This document shows positions 1-7,340 of a DNA stretch of 64,000 nt, one piece after another; the stretch's first letter is position 1, and every line of letters starts with the position of its first letter. The position numbers and the translations under genes were made by a program. Source of the stretch: Hymenobacter puniceus. Its GTDB lineage: Bacteria; Bacteroidota; Bacteroidia; Cytophagales; Hymenobacteraceae. Where the stretch lies: assembly GCF_014333525.1 (NCBI RefSeq), contig NZ_JACSCX010000001.1, positions 310,001 to 374,000 of the forward strand. Reading direction: 5' to 3'. The notes below the pieces were generated by a model. That model did no database searches. It was given only the letters and a program-made list of their open reading frames with translations, and had not been told where the DNA came from.

Positions 1-477
1 CAGAAACCGTAGTGTCATGGCCAGCATGCCCAGCAGCCACGCCACCACCACTACCGGCATGTTGCGTTCCAGATACAGCTGCCCCGTTGTCAGCAGCTGG
101 TGCAGGCGGCCGGATGCTGGTGTGGCTATTTCCCCGGCAATGGGTGCCACAGCAGTTCCTGCTGCTGGGCCAAGATCTGCACTGGCAGCTTCCGGAAGCT
201 GACTATCGGCAGAAGCAGAGCTATACAGCGCTTCGGTAGCAGGCGCAGTACGAAACGTGCTGTAGTAATAGCCGAGCGTGATGCCGCTCAGGGCTAGCAG
301 CGTGAGTAGCGCCCCTGCAGCTACTTTGTAGCGCAATGCGGCGGCATGGCGGTGCAGCAGCATCAGCAGGGCGGCAGCAGCCAGCGCCACGAGGGCGCCT
401 TGCCACAACGAGTGGAGCAGTGTCCAGCCCAAGGCGCGCATGAGCGCCGGCGACCCAAATTGTTCAAGCAGGCTCAT
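1..477 (-). CDS. BlaR1/MecR1-like M56 family metallopeptidase (N-terminal part, runs off the window)
   Basis: The reading frame starts at the ATG at 477-475 and stays open for 159 codons to the left edge, so only the N-terminus is present. It opens with a membrane segment containing GWTLLHSLWQGALVALAA, the usual first helix of M56 (BlaR1-type) peptidases, followed by a second hydrophobic stretch, a polar Ala/Ser-rich linker and a third (WLLGMLAMTLRF). The HExxH zinc site expected further on lies outside the window. The start overlaps the end of the upstream blaI-like gene by 14 bp, so the two are probably translationally coupled. In the known systems such a membrane protein senses a signal and leads to cleavage of the partner repressor; beta-lactam as the signal here is not shown. 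Confidence 0.85.
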   Translation of the reverse strand, partial: MSLLEQFGSPALMRALGWTLLHSLWQGALVALAAAALLMLLHRHAAALRYKVAAGALLTLLALSGITLGYYYSTFRTAPATEALYSSASADSQLPEAASADLGPAAGTAVAPIAGEIATPASGRLHQLLTTGQLYLERNMPVVVVAWLLGMLAMTLRFL

Positions 478-886
478 CGGAGGTATCAGTGGAGGTGGAA
501 CGACGCTGTTGCTCAATTTCATTTAGCAGACCCCGGATCTGAGCCAGCTCATCGGAGGAAGTGGAACGCGTGCCGAGAGCCTGCATCACCAGCTTCATGG
601 CCGAGCCTCCAAAGGCAGCATCCACAAACCGGTCGAGGAGCAGGCCTTGGGTTTCTTCTTCGCGCACGGCGGCACGGTACACGTGGGTTTTGCTGTCGTC
701 TTCGCGCAGAACCAGCACCTTATCGAGCATGAGCTGCAGGATTTTGAGGGTGGTGGTGTAGCCGACTTCGCGCTTCTGGCTGAGCTGGTCGTTCACGAAC
801 CGGACGGTGCTGGGGCCGTGCTGCCACAACACCTGCAGAATCTCCAGCTCGGAATCAGTGGGCTTAGGAATGGGTTTTTCACTCAT
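464..886 (-). CDS. BlaI/MecI/CopY family transcriptional repressor
   Basis: A 140-residue winged-helix protein of the usual length for this family. The N-terminal half (about residues 8-75) carries the family pattern: PTDSELEILQVLW, then STVRFVNDQLS, then GYTTTLKILQLMLDKVLV with the recognition helix, then a wing ending in HVYRAAV. The C-terminal half (residues 80-135) should form the dimerisation helices and holds the region cleaved in BlaI/MecI. It lies directly upstream of, and overlaps, the M56 peptidase gene, the standard repressor-sensor pair. Three TACGA-N6-TCGTA dyads lie 20-95 bp upstream and probably mediate autoregulation. The regulated target beyond this operon is not visible. Confidence 0.9.
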   Translation of the reverse strand: MSEKPIPKPTDSELEILQVLWQHGPSTVRFVNDQLSQKREVGYTTTLKILQLMLDKVLVLREDDSKTHVYRAAVREEETQGLLLDRFVDAAFGGSAMKLVMQALGTRSTSSDELAQIRGLLNEIEQQRRSTSTDTSDEPA

Positions 887-906
887 AGTATAGGCGCTTT
901 AAAGTC

Positions 907-980
907 TACGACATTGTTCGTACTTCAAACATATACGAATGGCATCGTAGATACAACTTTAATCTACGATTTTTTTCGTA
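907..980 (-). promoter_or_regulatory. Three BlaI-type operator dyads overlapping a promoter
   Basis: Three exact copies of TACGA-N6-TCGTA occur at 907-922, 934-949 and 965-980, with start-to-start distances of 27 and 31 bp. On the minus strand a Bacteroidota-type promoter can be read between them: -7 box TATGTTTG at 926-933 and a -33 TTG at 954-956 with a 20-bp spacer. The middle dyad sits inside that spacer and the first lies just downstream of the -7 box, so bound repressor would block transcription of blaI-M56. BlaI operators elsewhere are TACA/TGTA-type dyads; assigning these to the adjacent repressor is inference. Confidence 0.75.
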
Positions 981-996
981 AAACCTCATACCGAAT

Positions 997-1028
997 AAAA
1001 AAGCCGGCTGTGAAGGCCGGCCTTTTTT
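997..1028 (-). terminator. Intrinsic terminator after folB
   Basis: GCCGGC arms pair across a short loop, flanked by six A and six T. On the minus strand the hairpin ends in a T run and lies about 45 bp past the folB stop codon. It also separates folB from the blaI operator region. Confidence 0.8.
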
Positions 1029-1071
1029 ACCTCTATTGCTCTATCTACAAGCACTATATAGCAAGCTTTTG

Positions 1072-1446
1072 TTAGCTGCTGTGCTTTTGAGTGCGGTGCC
1101 GCGTGAGTGTAACGCGGGCCCGATGGCAGATGCCTCCCAGTGGCGGATTGAATTTTGACACGCTCACTTTCACGGACCGCACGTGCGGAAACTCAATCAG
1201 CACGCGGTCCAGTACCCGGTGCCCGACGTGCTCCAGCAGGCGGGCGGGCGCCAGCATTTCTTCGGCTACTACTCGGTAGAGCACTTCATAGTTCACGGTT
1301 TCCTGCAGCTTATCGGAGGCGCCGGCGGCATGCAGGTCGGTGCGGATGTAGAGGTCGACGCCATACTTATTGCCAATCTTCTGCTCCTCGTCGTAGTAGC
1401 CGTGAAACGCGAAGAACTCCATGCCTTCCAATGCAATCTGGCCCAT
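1072..1446 (-). CDS. folB: Dihydroneopterin aldolase
   Basis: A 124-residue protein, the normal FolB length. It opens GQIALEGMEFFAFHGYYDEEQ, matching the conserved FolB start with its HG motif, and continues with the family pattern NYEVLYRVVAEEM, LLEHVGHRVLDRVL and KVSVSKFNPPLGG, where the lysine is the likely catalytic residue. FolB converts 7,8-dihydroneopterin to 6-hydroxymethyl-dihydropterin and glycolaldehyde in cytosolic folate synthesis. It stands alone here; folE, the first enzyme of the pathway, is 26 kb away in the same window. The ATG at 1446 begins the conserved sequence, so the start is secure. Confidence 0.92.
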   Translation of the reverse strand: MGQIALEGMEFFAFHGYYDEEQKIGNKYGVDLYIRTDLHAAGASDKLQETVNYEVLYRVVAEEMLAPARLLEHVGHRVLDRVLIEFPHVRSVKVSVSKFNPPLGGICHRARVTLTRHRTQKHSS

Positions 1447-1510
1447 GTGGTGCGGTGGTGAAGTAGTGAGGTAATCTGCAGCCCGAAGCGGAAATCTGAG
1501 CTACAGGTCG

Positions 1511-1546
1511 AAAAAAAAACGCAGCCTTCCCGAAGGAAGACTGCGC
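1511..1546 (-). terminator. Intrinsic terminator after the DivIVA-domain gene
   Basis: On the minus strand GCGCAGTCTTCC pairs with GGAAGGCTGCG across a TTCG tetraloop, followed by nine T. It lies about 65 bp past the stop codon at 1612. Confidence 0.88.
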
Positions 1547-1611
1547 AAGGTCGGACACAAAACCCGTGAAATCCGACTTATCAGCAAAATCAACGATTCA
1601 GAATCAGCGGA

Positions 1612-2607
1612 CTAAATTTCGTCGAAAAACGACTTTTCCGACGAAACGGCCGTGTTCTGCATTACGGGCTGATCGGTCTGGCCGGGGTGCGTAGGTGGCA
1701 CCGGCTGCGGAATTTCCGGCTGCTCGGTGCGGCCGGGGCGAATATCGGGCTGCACATCCGGGTTGGGCGCGCCGGGGACCGGGGAGCCCGGACGCTCGAT
1801 TTCTGGCTCCGGCTTGTTAGGCTGGCTGGGCTGATCGGGCTTTTCCGGCTGGCCGGGCTCGGGCTGCTGGCCGGGCTTGGGGTTGTAGGCGCCGGGCTGG
1901 GGCTGCGCGGCCGGCCGGGCTACCGGAGCCGCGCCGCCAAACGAGACCGAAGAGCCACCAGCAACTGCTGCGGCCGAAGAAGTGGAAGACGTTGAAACGA
2001 ACATGGGAGCAGGGTTTTCAGGTGAATCGGACGAAGCCCGGTTCACCTTTACGCTGGCTGCCCGCGAAAGGATGGCCGCAGTGCTGGCTTTAGGCCGCGC
2101 CTTGGCTTTTTCCACCTTGTCCAGCGCATCAGACGCCAAGTGGTGCAGGTCGCGCACGAGGCTGTCGAGCTGGGTTTCAAGGCGCTGGCACTCCTGGCCT
2201 AGGCCGCTCACTTCCTTTTGCATTTCGGCCACCGTTTTTTCGGCTTGCTGATAGGCATCTTCTACCAGCAGGCGGGCTTTCTGGCGGGCATCGGCCAGCA
2301 GCTGCTCGGCTTTCAGCTGGGCTTCCCGGATGCGCAGCTCGGCGTCGCGCTGGGCCTGCTCGGTGATGCTGTTGCCGGTGTCTTCGGCGGTTTTGAGGGT
2401 GCGGTAGAGGCTGGTTTCCACCTCGCGCATCTTGCTTACGTCCTGGGTGGCGTGGTCGAGCTTCACGCGCAGCTCGCGGTTTTCGTCGCCCATCCGCTCC
2501 CACTGCTGCGAGAGGGTGAGCAGAAACGCCTGCACTTCGTCCTTGTCGAGGCCCCGAAAGGCTTTTTCAAAGGTTTTCTGGCGGATATCGAGAGCAGTGA
2601 TTTTCAT
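1612..2607 (-). CDS. DivIVA-domain coiled-coil protein
   Basis: The start is the ATG at 2607, where the conserved sequence begins: MKITALDIRQKTFEKAFRGL followed by DKDEVQAFL is the N-terminal membrane-binding motif of DivIVA proteins. A longer open frame upstream adds a Pro/Gly-rich extension with no family support. Residues about 35-190 are a long charged coiled coil, then a Ser/Ala-rich linker, and the last 110 residues are rich in Pro, Gly, Gln and Glu (many PEPGQPEKPD-like stretches), probably disordered. DivIVA proteins gather at curved membranes or the septum. The exact role in Bacteroidota is not established, and the proline-rich tail suggests partner binding. Confidence 0.85.
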   Translation of the reverse strand: MKITALDIRQKTFEKAFRGLDKDEVQAFLLTLSQQWERMGDENRELRVKLDHATQDVSKMREVETSLYRTLKTAEDTGNSITEQAQRDAELRIREAQLKAEQLLADARQKARLLVEDAYQQAEKTVAEMQKEVSGLGQECQRLETQLDSLVRDLHHLASDALDKVEKAKARPKASTAAILSRAASVKVNRASSDSPENPAPMFVSTSSTSSAAAVAGGSSVSFGGAAPVARPAAQPQPGAYNPKPGQQPEPGQPEKPDQPSQPNKPEPEIERPGSPVPGAPNPDVQPDIRPGRTEQPEIPQPVPPTHPGQTDQPVMQNTAVSSEKSFFDEI

Positions 2608-2797
2608 AGAATTGGGTGGTAGAAGTGGGCAGGTCAGATGGATTCTGCCAGCAGGCACCAGCTCGGGTCCGGCGGCAGTAGCCACCGGGCCGGTTGATGG
2701 TTGCGCCATCTAAACGACGCTGTAGTAACGTCAGCGTACGGCAAACAGCCGGAAGGATACCGCCGTCGGACCGAAGCTGGAGCTGCAGCAGTACTTT

Positions 2798-3736
2798 TTA
2801 TTGGTTTTCACTGCTGAGCCCCCATACGGCCAGGCTGCGGTCGTCGCTACACGAAACTAGCCTATTCTGCTGTGCCGGCCAAAACAACTTGTTGACCGAG
2901 GTGCCGTGGCCGGCATGCCGGGCTTTGTCAATCACGCGCAGTAGCCGCAGGGTTTCGGCATCCCAAAGCTTGATGCTCTTGTCCATGCTGCAGGTGGCCA
3001 GCAGCGAGCCATCGGGACTGAAGGCGAGGTGATTGATGGTGAACAGATGGGCCACAATACTGTGCTCTTCGGCGTAGTCGGCGGCTAAATCCCAGCGGCG
3101 CAGGTGGGCGTCGCGGCCGGCCGTGAGCAGGTAGCGCCCATCCGGCGAATAAGCGGCCGTGAAAATGGAATTGGTGCCGCCCTCCCACTGCCGCCGCACG
3201 GCCAGCGAATCGGCATCGAGCAGGCGCAGCTGCCAGTCGGAGCCGCCCACGGCCAACTCATTGCGCTCCTCGTGTAGAGCCAGGCAGCGCAAACTTTTGT
3301 CGGAGAGCTTGAGCAGGGTTTCCACGCGCCAGTCGGGCGCGCGCAGCACGGCCAGCGTACCATCACCGAGGGCCACATACAGCCGCTGGTGCGCCTCGGA
3401 GTACACCATGTCGAAGATGGCGGCCGGGGGCAGCGCCGTAGCAAATACCAGCTTTTTTTCGCCTAGGCTGATGCCCTGCACGCCCTGAAAATTGTGGCCG
3501 ATGAGCAGCAAATCGTGCTGGGGCAGGTGCAGCAGGGCATACACCGAGTTTTCCACCTTCGCCACCAGCTCCCCGTCCTGCTCGGCCTCGGCGGCGCGCC
3601 AGGCAGCTACCAGGCCATCGGCGCCAGCCGAGTAGAACGTGTCGGTGCCGGGAGTGCCGGCCAGGGTATAGACGCAGTCGAGGTGGCCGGTGAGGGCCGT
3701 GAGTTTATGGGCCTGCGGACGGTAGAGAAACGGCAT
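2798..3736 (-). CDS. WD40 repeat protein
   Basis: A 312-residue protein made almost entirely of WD40 blades. Clear blade ends are SAGADGLVAAW, LLTAGRDAHLRRWDL, LATCSMDKSIKLWDAETL and LVSCSDDRSLAVWGL; together with weaker ones they fit a single propeller of about seven blades. There is no signal peptide, so it is probably cytosolic. The start is the ATG at 3736; the frame is open further upstream but would run through the divergent promoter and into the neighbouring gene. A TACCTTTG box at 3748-3741 sits four bases before the ATG, suggesting a leaderless or nearly leaderless transcript. The binding partner is unknown. Confidence 0.88.
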   Translation of the reverse strand: MPFLYRPQAHKLTALTGHLDCVYTLAGTPGTDTFYSAGADGLVAAWRAAEAEQDGELVAKVENSVYALLHLPQHDLLLIGHNFQGVQGISLGEKKLVFATALPPAAIFDMVYSEAHQRLYVALGDGTLAVLRAPDWRVETLLKLSDKSLRCLALHEERNELAVGGSDWQLRLLDADSLAVRRQWEGGTNSIFTAAYSPDGRYLLTAGRDAHLRRWDLAADYAEEHSIVAHLFTINHLAFSPDGSLLATCSMDKSIKLWDAETLRLLRVIDKARHAGHGTSVNKLFWPAQQNRLVSCSDDRSLAVWGLSSENQ

Positions 3737-3740
3737 GGCG

Positions 3741-3812
3741 CAAAGGTAGCGGTAAGCTCTAAGCCGTAAGCGGCGAGTGTACATACTGGCTTGTAGCTTA
3801 CCGCTACCTTTG
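3741..3812. promoter_or_regulatory. Mirror-image divergent promoter pair
   Basis: CAAAGGTAGCGGTAAGCT at 3741-3758 is repeated exactly as its reverse complement at 3795-3812, with 36 bp between. Each arm ends in a TACCTTTG -7 box, so the WD40 gene (minus) and the phosphopantetheinyl transferase gene (plus) have the same 18 bp next to their start codons. Both transcripts would be leaderless or nearly so. No good -33 element was found on either side. Confidence 0.75.
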
Positions 3813-3817
3813 TGCTT

Positions 3818-4468
3818 ATGCCGCTTCACTCCCTCACTCCTCTCTCCGGCCAGGCGCTGCTGGGGCTCTGGCAGCTCACCGAACCACTGGAGGCGCTGTG
3901 GCCGTTGCTGCCGCAGCCGCTGCACTATACAGCCCGCTTCCCGCAAGGCCGCCACGAAGACCGGGCCCGGCAATGGCTGGCCGGCCGGGTGCTGGCCCAC
4001 CAGCTGCTCCGCGAGCTGACCGACGCCCCCGCCACCCTGCACAACGACAGCAACGGCCGCCCTTTCTTCGCCGAGCTGCCTCAGTATGGCGTTTCGCTTT
4101 CGCACTCAGGCGACTGGGTGGCGGCGGTGGTAGCGCGGGGAACGGCGGTTGGCATAGATATTGAACTAGAGCGACCCAAAGCCCTGCAGTTGGCGCCGCG
4201 GTTTCTATCGGAAGCCGAACGGGCCGACGCCGGTAGCAACGCCGCCAAGCATAGTGTGTACTGGAGTGCCAAGGAAACACTGTATAAGCTGCATAGCCGC
4301 CGGGGGTTGGTGTTTAAAGAGCAATTGCTGCTCAGTCCGTTTGAGCTGCGGGAGGCAGGTGTGTTGACGGGACACCTGCTGCTCGAAAACTCCCGCAGCC
4401 AACACCAAATCCACTATCAGCGCCCCGCTCCCGATTACGTACTAACTTACTGCGTAGAGAGCAACTGA
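3818..4468 (+). CDS. 4'-phosphopantetheinyl transferase superfamily protein
   Basis: A 216-residue Sfp/AcpT-type transferase that moves phosphopantetheine from CoA to a serine of an acyl or peptidyl carrier protein. The signature is complete: VGIDIELERPK (Mg-binding Asp/Glu, about residue 112) and YWSAKETLYKLHSRRGLVF (Glu and Lys of the active site, about residues 149-167); the N-terminal half carries ARQWLAGRVLAHQLL. The ATG at 3818 is preferred over a GTG two codons earlier because the -7 box TACCTTTG ends at 3812. It is larger than AcpS (about 125 aa) and so belongs to the Sfp-like class. No carrier protein or synthase gene lies nearby. Confidence 0.9.
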   Translation: MPLHSLTPLSGQALLGLWQLTEPLEALWPLLPQPLHYTARFPQGRHEDRARQWLAGRVLAHQLLRELTDAPATLHNDSNGRPFFAELPQYGVSLSHSGDWVAAVVARGTAVGIDIELERPKALQLAPRFLSEAERADAGSNAAKHSVYWSAKETLYKLHSRRGLVFKEQLLLSPFELREAGVLTGHLLLENSRSQHQIHYQRPAPDYVLTYCVESN

Positions 4469-4563
4469 GTGGTCGAGTAGCTGAGTAATTTGTCTAATTG
4501 CACAGCTGCCACTTCCCCACTCAGTTCCTCTTACTCAGCTACTCCCTTACTCAGTTCCTCTCT
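4463..4563. repeat. Class C low-complexity inverted array (C1)
   Basis: GAGTAGCTGAGTAA at 4475-4488 returns exactly inverted at 4531-4544, and further ACTGAGT/ACTCAGT words flank both arms. The array fills the gap between the transferase stop and the next start codon at 4565. Confidence 0.6.
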
Positions 4564-4564
4564 C

Positions 4565-5173
4565 ATGTCCATTCGCCGAATTTCCATCCTCGCTGCTGCC
4601 ACCCTCCTATTCTGCACGGTAGCAGCCGTAGGCGTGGCCCGGGCCCAGGGTGGGCGCACTGTCAGCGACTTTAGTTTGCGGAGCAGTTCCAACACAGAGG
4701 TTGCGCTGAAAAGCTATGCCGGCAGCAAAGCTGTGGTTGTGGTGTTTCTCAACCCAAGCTGCGCCTACTCTAAGCTCTACCAAAACCGTCTGGCGGCCCT
4801 GAATTCGCAATTCAGCGACCGGGGCGTTCAGTTTCTGTTCATCAACGCACCTATCAACCTCGAAGCCAGCGCCGACATAGCTGACGCTGAAAAACTCAAA
4901 ATCAAAGCTACTGCCGACCTGCCGCTGCTCACCGACGAAGGCCAGAAAGTGAGCACCCTGCTGGGCGCCACCAAAACGCCGGAAGTGGTGGTGCTACAGC
5001 CCGTCGGCGACGGTTTTGCCGTGCGCTACAAGGGGGCCATCGACGATAATCCGCTGGTGGAAACCGATGTGCAGGAGCGCTACGTGCAGCAGGCTCTCAC
5101 CAACCTGCTGGCCGGCCGCCCTGTTGGGGTAGCCGACAAGCGCGGCGCCGGCTGCTTGATTAAGCGCAACTAG
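4565..5173 (+). CDS. Exported thioredoxin-like (PRX_like1-type) protein
   Basis: The ATG at 4565 begins a clear signal peptide (MSIRRISILAAATLLFCTVA, cleavage near ARAQG). The mature part has a redoxin fold: VVVVFLNPSCAYSKLYQNRL matches the PRX_like1 pattern F-x-N-x-x-C-x-x-x-x-x-Y, followed by VQFLFINAP and the cis-Pro region GATKTPEVVVL. A second cysteine occurs in the C-terminal GAGCLIKR, the conserved GCxIKW-like end of this family. It therefore has two single cysteines rather than a CxxC pair. It is probably a periplasmic peroxiredoxin-like or thiol protein; the substrate is unknown. The frame opens 75 bp earlier, but that part is the low-complexity array. Confidence 0.8.
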   Translation: MSIRRISILAAATLLFCTVAAVGVARAQGGRTVSDFSLRSSSNTEVALKSYAGSKAVVVVFLNPSCAYSKLYQNRLAALNSQFSDRGVQFLFINAPINLEASADIADAEKLKIKATADLPLLTDEGQKVSTLLGATKTPEVVVLQPVGDGFAVRYKGAIDDNPLVETDVQERYVQQALTNLLAGRPVGVADKRGAGCLIKRN

Positions 5174-5229
5174 GTTCCTGGTTGCGCTGGAAGAATGAAA
5201 CTTTCTCTTGTAGCACCAGCATGCATTGA

Positions 5230-5277
5230 AAAGCCCTTCGGAAGCAGTACACACTGCAGCCGAAGGGCTTTCTCTTT
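5230..5277 (+). terminator. Intrinsic terminator
   Basis: AAAGCCCTTCGG at 5230-5241 pairs with CCGAAGGGCTTT at 5260-5271; an inner GCAGT/ACTGC pair extends the stem. It is T-rich on both strands and so could serve the thioredoxin-like gene (plus) and the SirB1-like gene (minus). Confidence 0.8.
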
Positions 5278-5325
5278 ATGTAGTTTGCTACGAGAAGTAT
5301 GAGCAGAAGCGACTATATAGAGGCT

Positions 5326-6201
5326 CTAGTCTTCTTTCTCCGGCGCGTCGCGCGTGGCGGTGGGCTCGTCGGTGAGGATGGTGAGCAGCTGGGCTACTTC
5401 CACGGCTTTGGCGGGTTCCTGTAGCTTCTCAAAGCTGAGCTGCAGGTTGCGCAGGGCCCGCCGCACGATGTCGAGGTGCGAACAGGGCTCGTAGAAAATG
5501 TCGTTGGAGGTAAGATTCAGCTGCACGATGTAGTGCTCGATGTCGGTGCGCGTCAGGATCAGGCCGCGATTGTAGCAGTTGATATAGAACGGCTCAATAA
5601 TGGGATTTTCGGGCCGATAAGTCAGCACAAACAGATTGGGCAGGTTTACGCCGAACACGGGCAGTTCCAGCCGCTGCGCTACCAGCAGATAAATCACGCA
5701 CAGCGTGAGCGGGTTGCCGCGGCGGGTTTCCAGCACCCGGTGCAGCATGGAGTTGGCCGGCGAGTGGAAATTCTGGGTGTTGGCGGCAAACTTGTGCACC
5801 CGAAACAGCACGTGGTTAAGGGCCTGCACCTGCTCAGTGGGCAGCATATCGGGCCGTAGCAGCGTCCATACTTCAAAGCGCAGCTGTTCGATGGCCTTGT
5901 TGAGGCTCTGCAAGTCTGCGTCGGGATATTGATAGGAGTTCAGCAGCCACATGCCTTCCAGCAGGTTTTCGCCGCCCGACTCGCGCCACACGCGCAGCCG
6001 CTGCTGCAGCCCGTCAAACTGCAGTTGGTGAATCAGATCCTCCAGGCGCTGCTGCTGTTGGGGGTCCAGCGTTTCTTCCCAGCTTTCTTCCAGAAACGGA
6101 ATGATGGTTTCGCCCAGCGTTTGAATTTTCTCCTGAATCTGCGGGGCAACTTCGGCGTCGTCGAGCAGAGAGATAAGGGCTTTGATTTCTTTATTGGTCA
6201 T
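5326..6201 (-). CDS. SirB1-like transglutaminase-family protein
   Basis: A 291-residue cytosolic protein of the SirB1/transglutaminase-like group. The central signature is HRVLETRRGNPLTLCVIYL followed by AQRLELPVFGVNLPNLFVL, matching the RRGNPLSL...YLxVAxRLGLP...GVxLPGHF pattern. The N-terminal 130 residues are helical and the C-terminal part (LRNLQLSFEKLQEPAKAVEV) resembles the TPR-like tail of these proteins. The biochemical activity is not known. The gene has its own terminator region downstream, shared with the convergent upstream gene. Confidence 0.8.
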   Translation of the reverse strand: MTNKEIKALISLLDDAEVAPQIQEKIQTLGETIIPFLEESWEETLDPQQQQRLEDLIHQLQFDGLQQRLRVWRESGGENLLEGMWLLNSYQYPDADLQSLNKAIEQLRFEVWTLLRPDMLPTEQVQALNHVLFRVHKFAANTQNFHSPANSMLHRVLETRRGNPLTLCVIYLLVAQRLELPVFGVNLPNLFVLTYRPENPIIEPFYINCYNRGLILTRTDIEHYIVQLNLTSNDIFYEPCSHLDIVRRALRNLQLSFEKLQEPAKAVEVAQLLTILTDEPTATRDAPEKED

Positions 6202-6459
6202 GGAGCGGCAAGACAGCAGCAGCGGAAGCGGCGAAGGTCAGGAAAGGCAAAGAAACGGATACGGCGCGGGAGTGCCGCACGCGGCTATTCAGAAATAACA
6301 GCCAGCCCGGCCCGATTTGTTCAGCAGCAGCCGTTTTTAGACCTGGAAAATAGCCTACGTTCGTTGCGCCGGATATGCCGAAAAATCTCGCCTGCCTACT
6401 GGAAATATTCCGCGGCCGGCCCACGCGCTTGCCCCCGGAGTGGCCAGTTCTGGCGCCAG

Positions 6460-7032
6460 CTAGGCGGGTTTGCGGCCCAGGTATTCGTCGGTGAAATGCG
6501 CCCGGTGCGGTTCCTGCGCAAACTTCTCGGCGTTATAAGTAGCCGAGGTGCCACGCGGAATCGACAACGACTGCCACTGCCCCGCCCGCACCAGCTTCCC
6601 AATAAACACGATTTGCCCCACGTGATACGGGTAGTGCGCCAGCTGCCGGTTGATTGCCTCCGTGACGGTGTGGCCCTGGTTGCGGATGTACACTGGCTGG
6701 TCCCAGTTAGCGGGCGTGAGCGAATCGAGGGCGGCCAGCAAACAGCTCCACCCTTGCTCCCAGCGCGCCAGCACCTCAGCCCGCGTACTTAGGTCGTTGT
6801 CGAACTCGGCTTCGCGCTGCCGCCAGGGCTTCTCGCCGTCGGTGGTCAGGAAGTCGGTCCAGCGGGACAACATATTGCCCCATAGGTGCTTCACGATGGT
6901 AGCTACGCTGTTGCTTTCGGCGTTGGGCTGCCAGAACAGGGCTTCGTCGGGCAGTTGGGCAAACGTCTGGTCGCCGAGCAGCTTGTAGTATTCAAACTGC
7001 TTGCGGGCACTGGTGAGGTAGTCGGTATCCAT
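6460..7032 (-). CDS. DinB-like protein (DUF1572 family)
   Basis: A 190-residue four-helix DinB-superfamily protein. The three metal-binding histidines can be placed: one in TIVKHLWGNML (about residue 49) and two in LAHYPYHVGQIVFIGKL (HxxxH, about residues 131-135). The ending, with SIPRGTSATYN, is typical of DUF1572 members. DinB-fold proteins include thiol transferases and many members of unknown function; no substrate can be inferred. The gene is isolated, with 258 bp downstream and 308 bp upstream free of genes. Confidence 0.82.
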   Translation of the reverse strand: MDTDYLTSARKQFEYYKLLGDQTFAQLPDEALFWQPNAESNSVATIVKHLWGNMLSRWTDFLTTDGEKPWRQREAEFDNDLSTRAEVLARWEQGWSCLLAALDSLTPANWDQPVYIRNQGHTVTEAINRQLAHYPYHVGQIVFIGKLVRAGQWQSLSIPRGTSATYNAEKFAQEPHRAHFTDEYLGRKPA

Positions 7033-7340
7033 GGAGGGGAATTTACTAATTGGCGCTTAACACCCTATAGAAACGCCTGCCTGCCCCTGTCTGACCGTTC
7101 GCACAGCCTGCGTTGTCTACCCAGTAGAAAGAACGACATTTCTAGCATGTGGTGCATCAGGCCAGTGCCAAGGAATTTTGGGGCTAAGGCTGTCGTGGTA
7201 GTCGTGGCACCCTTTATTACCCAACAAAACGGTATTACACTTTCGCCTAGTGCCTGAATACAGCCCTCGGCTTGGGGGCCCACCTTGGCATCTGTTCCAC
7301 CCACCGCGGGTTGATTTCCACGGTGGGCTGGATGAAGCGG
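7033..7340. other. 308-bp gap with no supported gene
   Basis: A short minus-strand frame (7065-7304) has no recognisable family and unusual composition. A CCCACCG/CGGTGGG hairpin at 7300-7327 lies just past the TraB-like gene but has no T run. No TAnnTTTG box was found for the DinB-like gene. Confidence 0.5.

Noticed and set aside
7300..7327. CCCACCG/CGGTGGG hairpin after the TraB-like gene considered as a terminator
   Set aside because: No T run follows on either strand and the loop is long.
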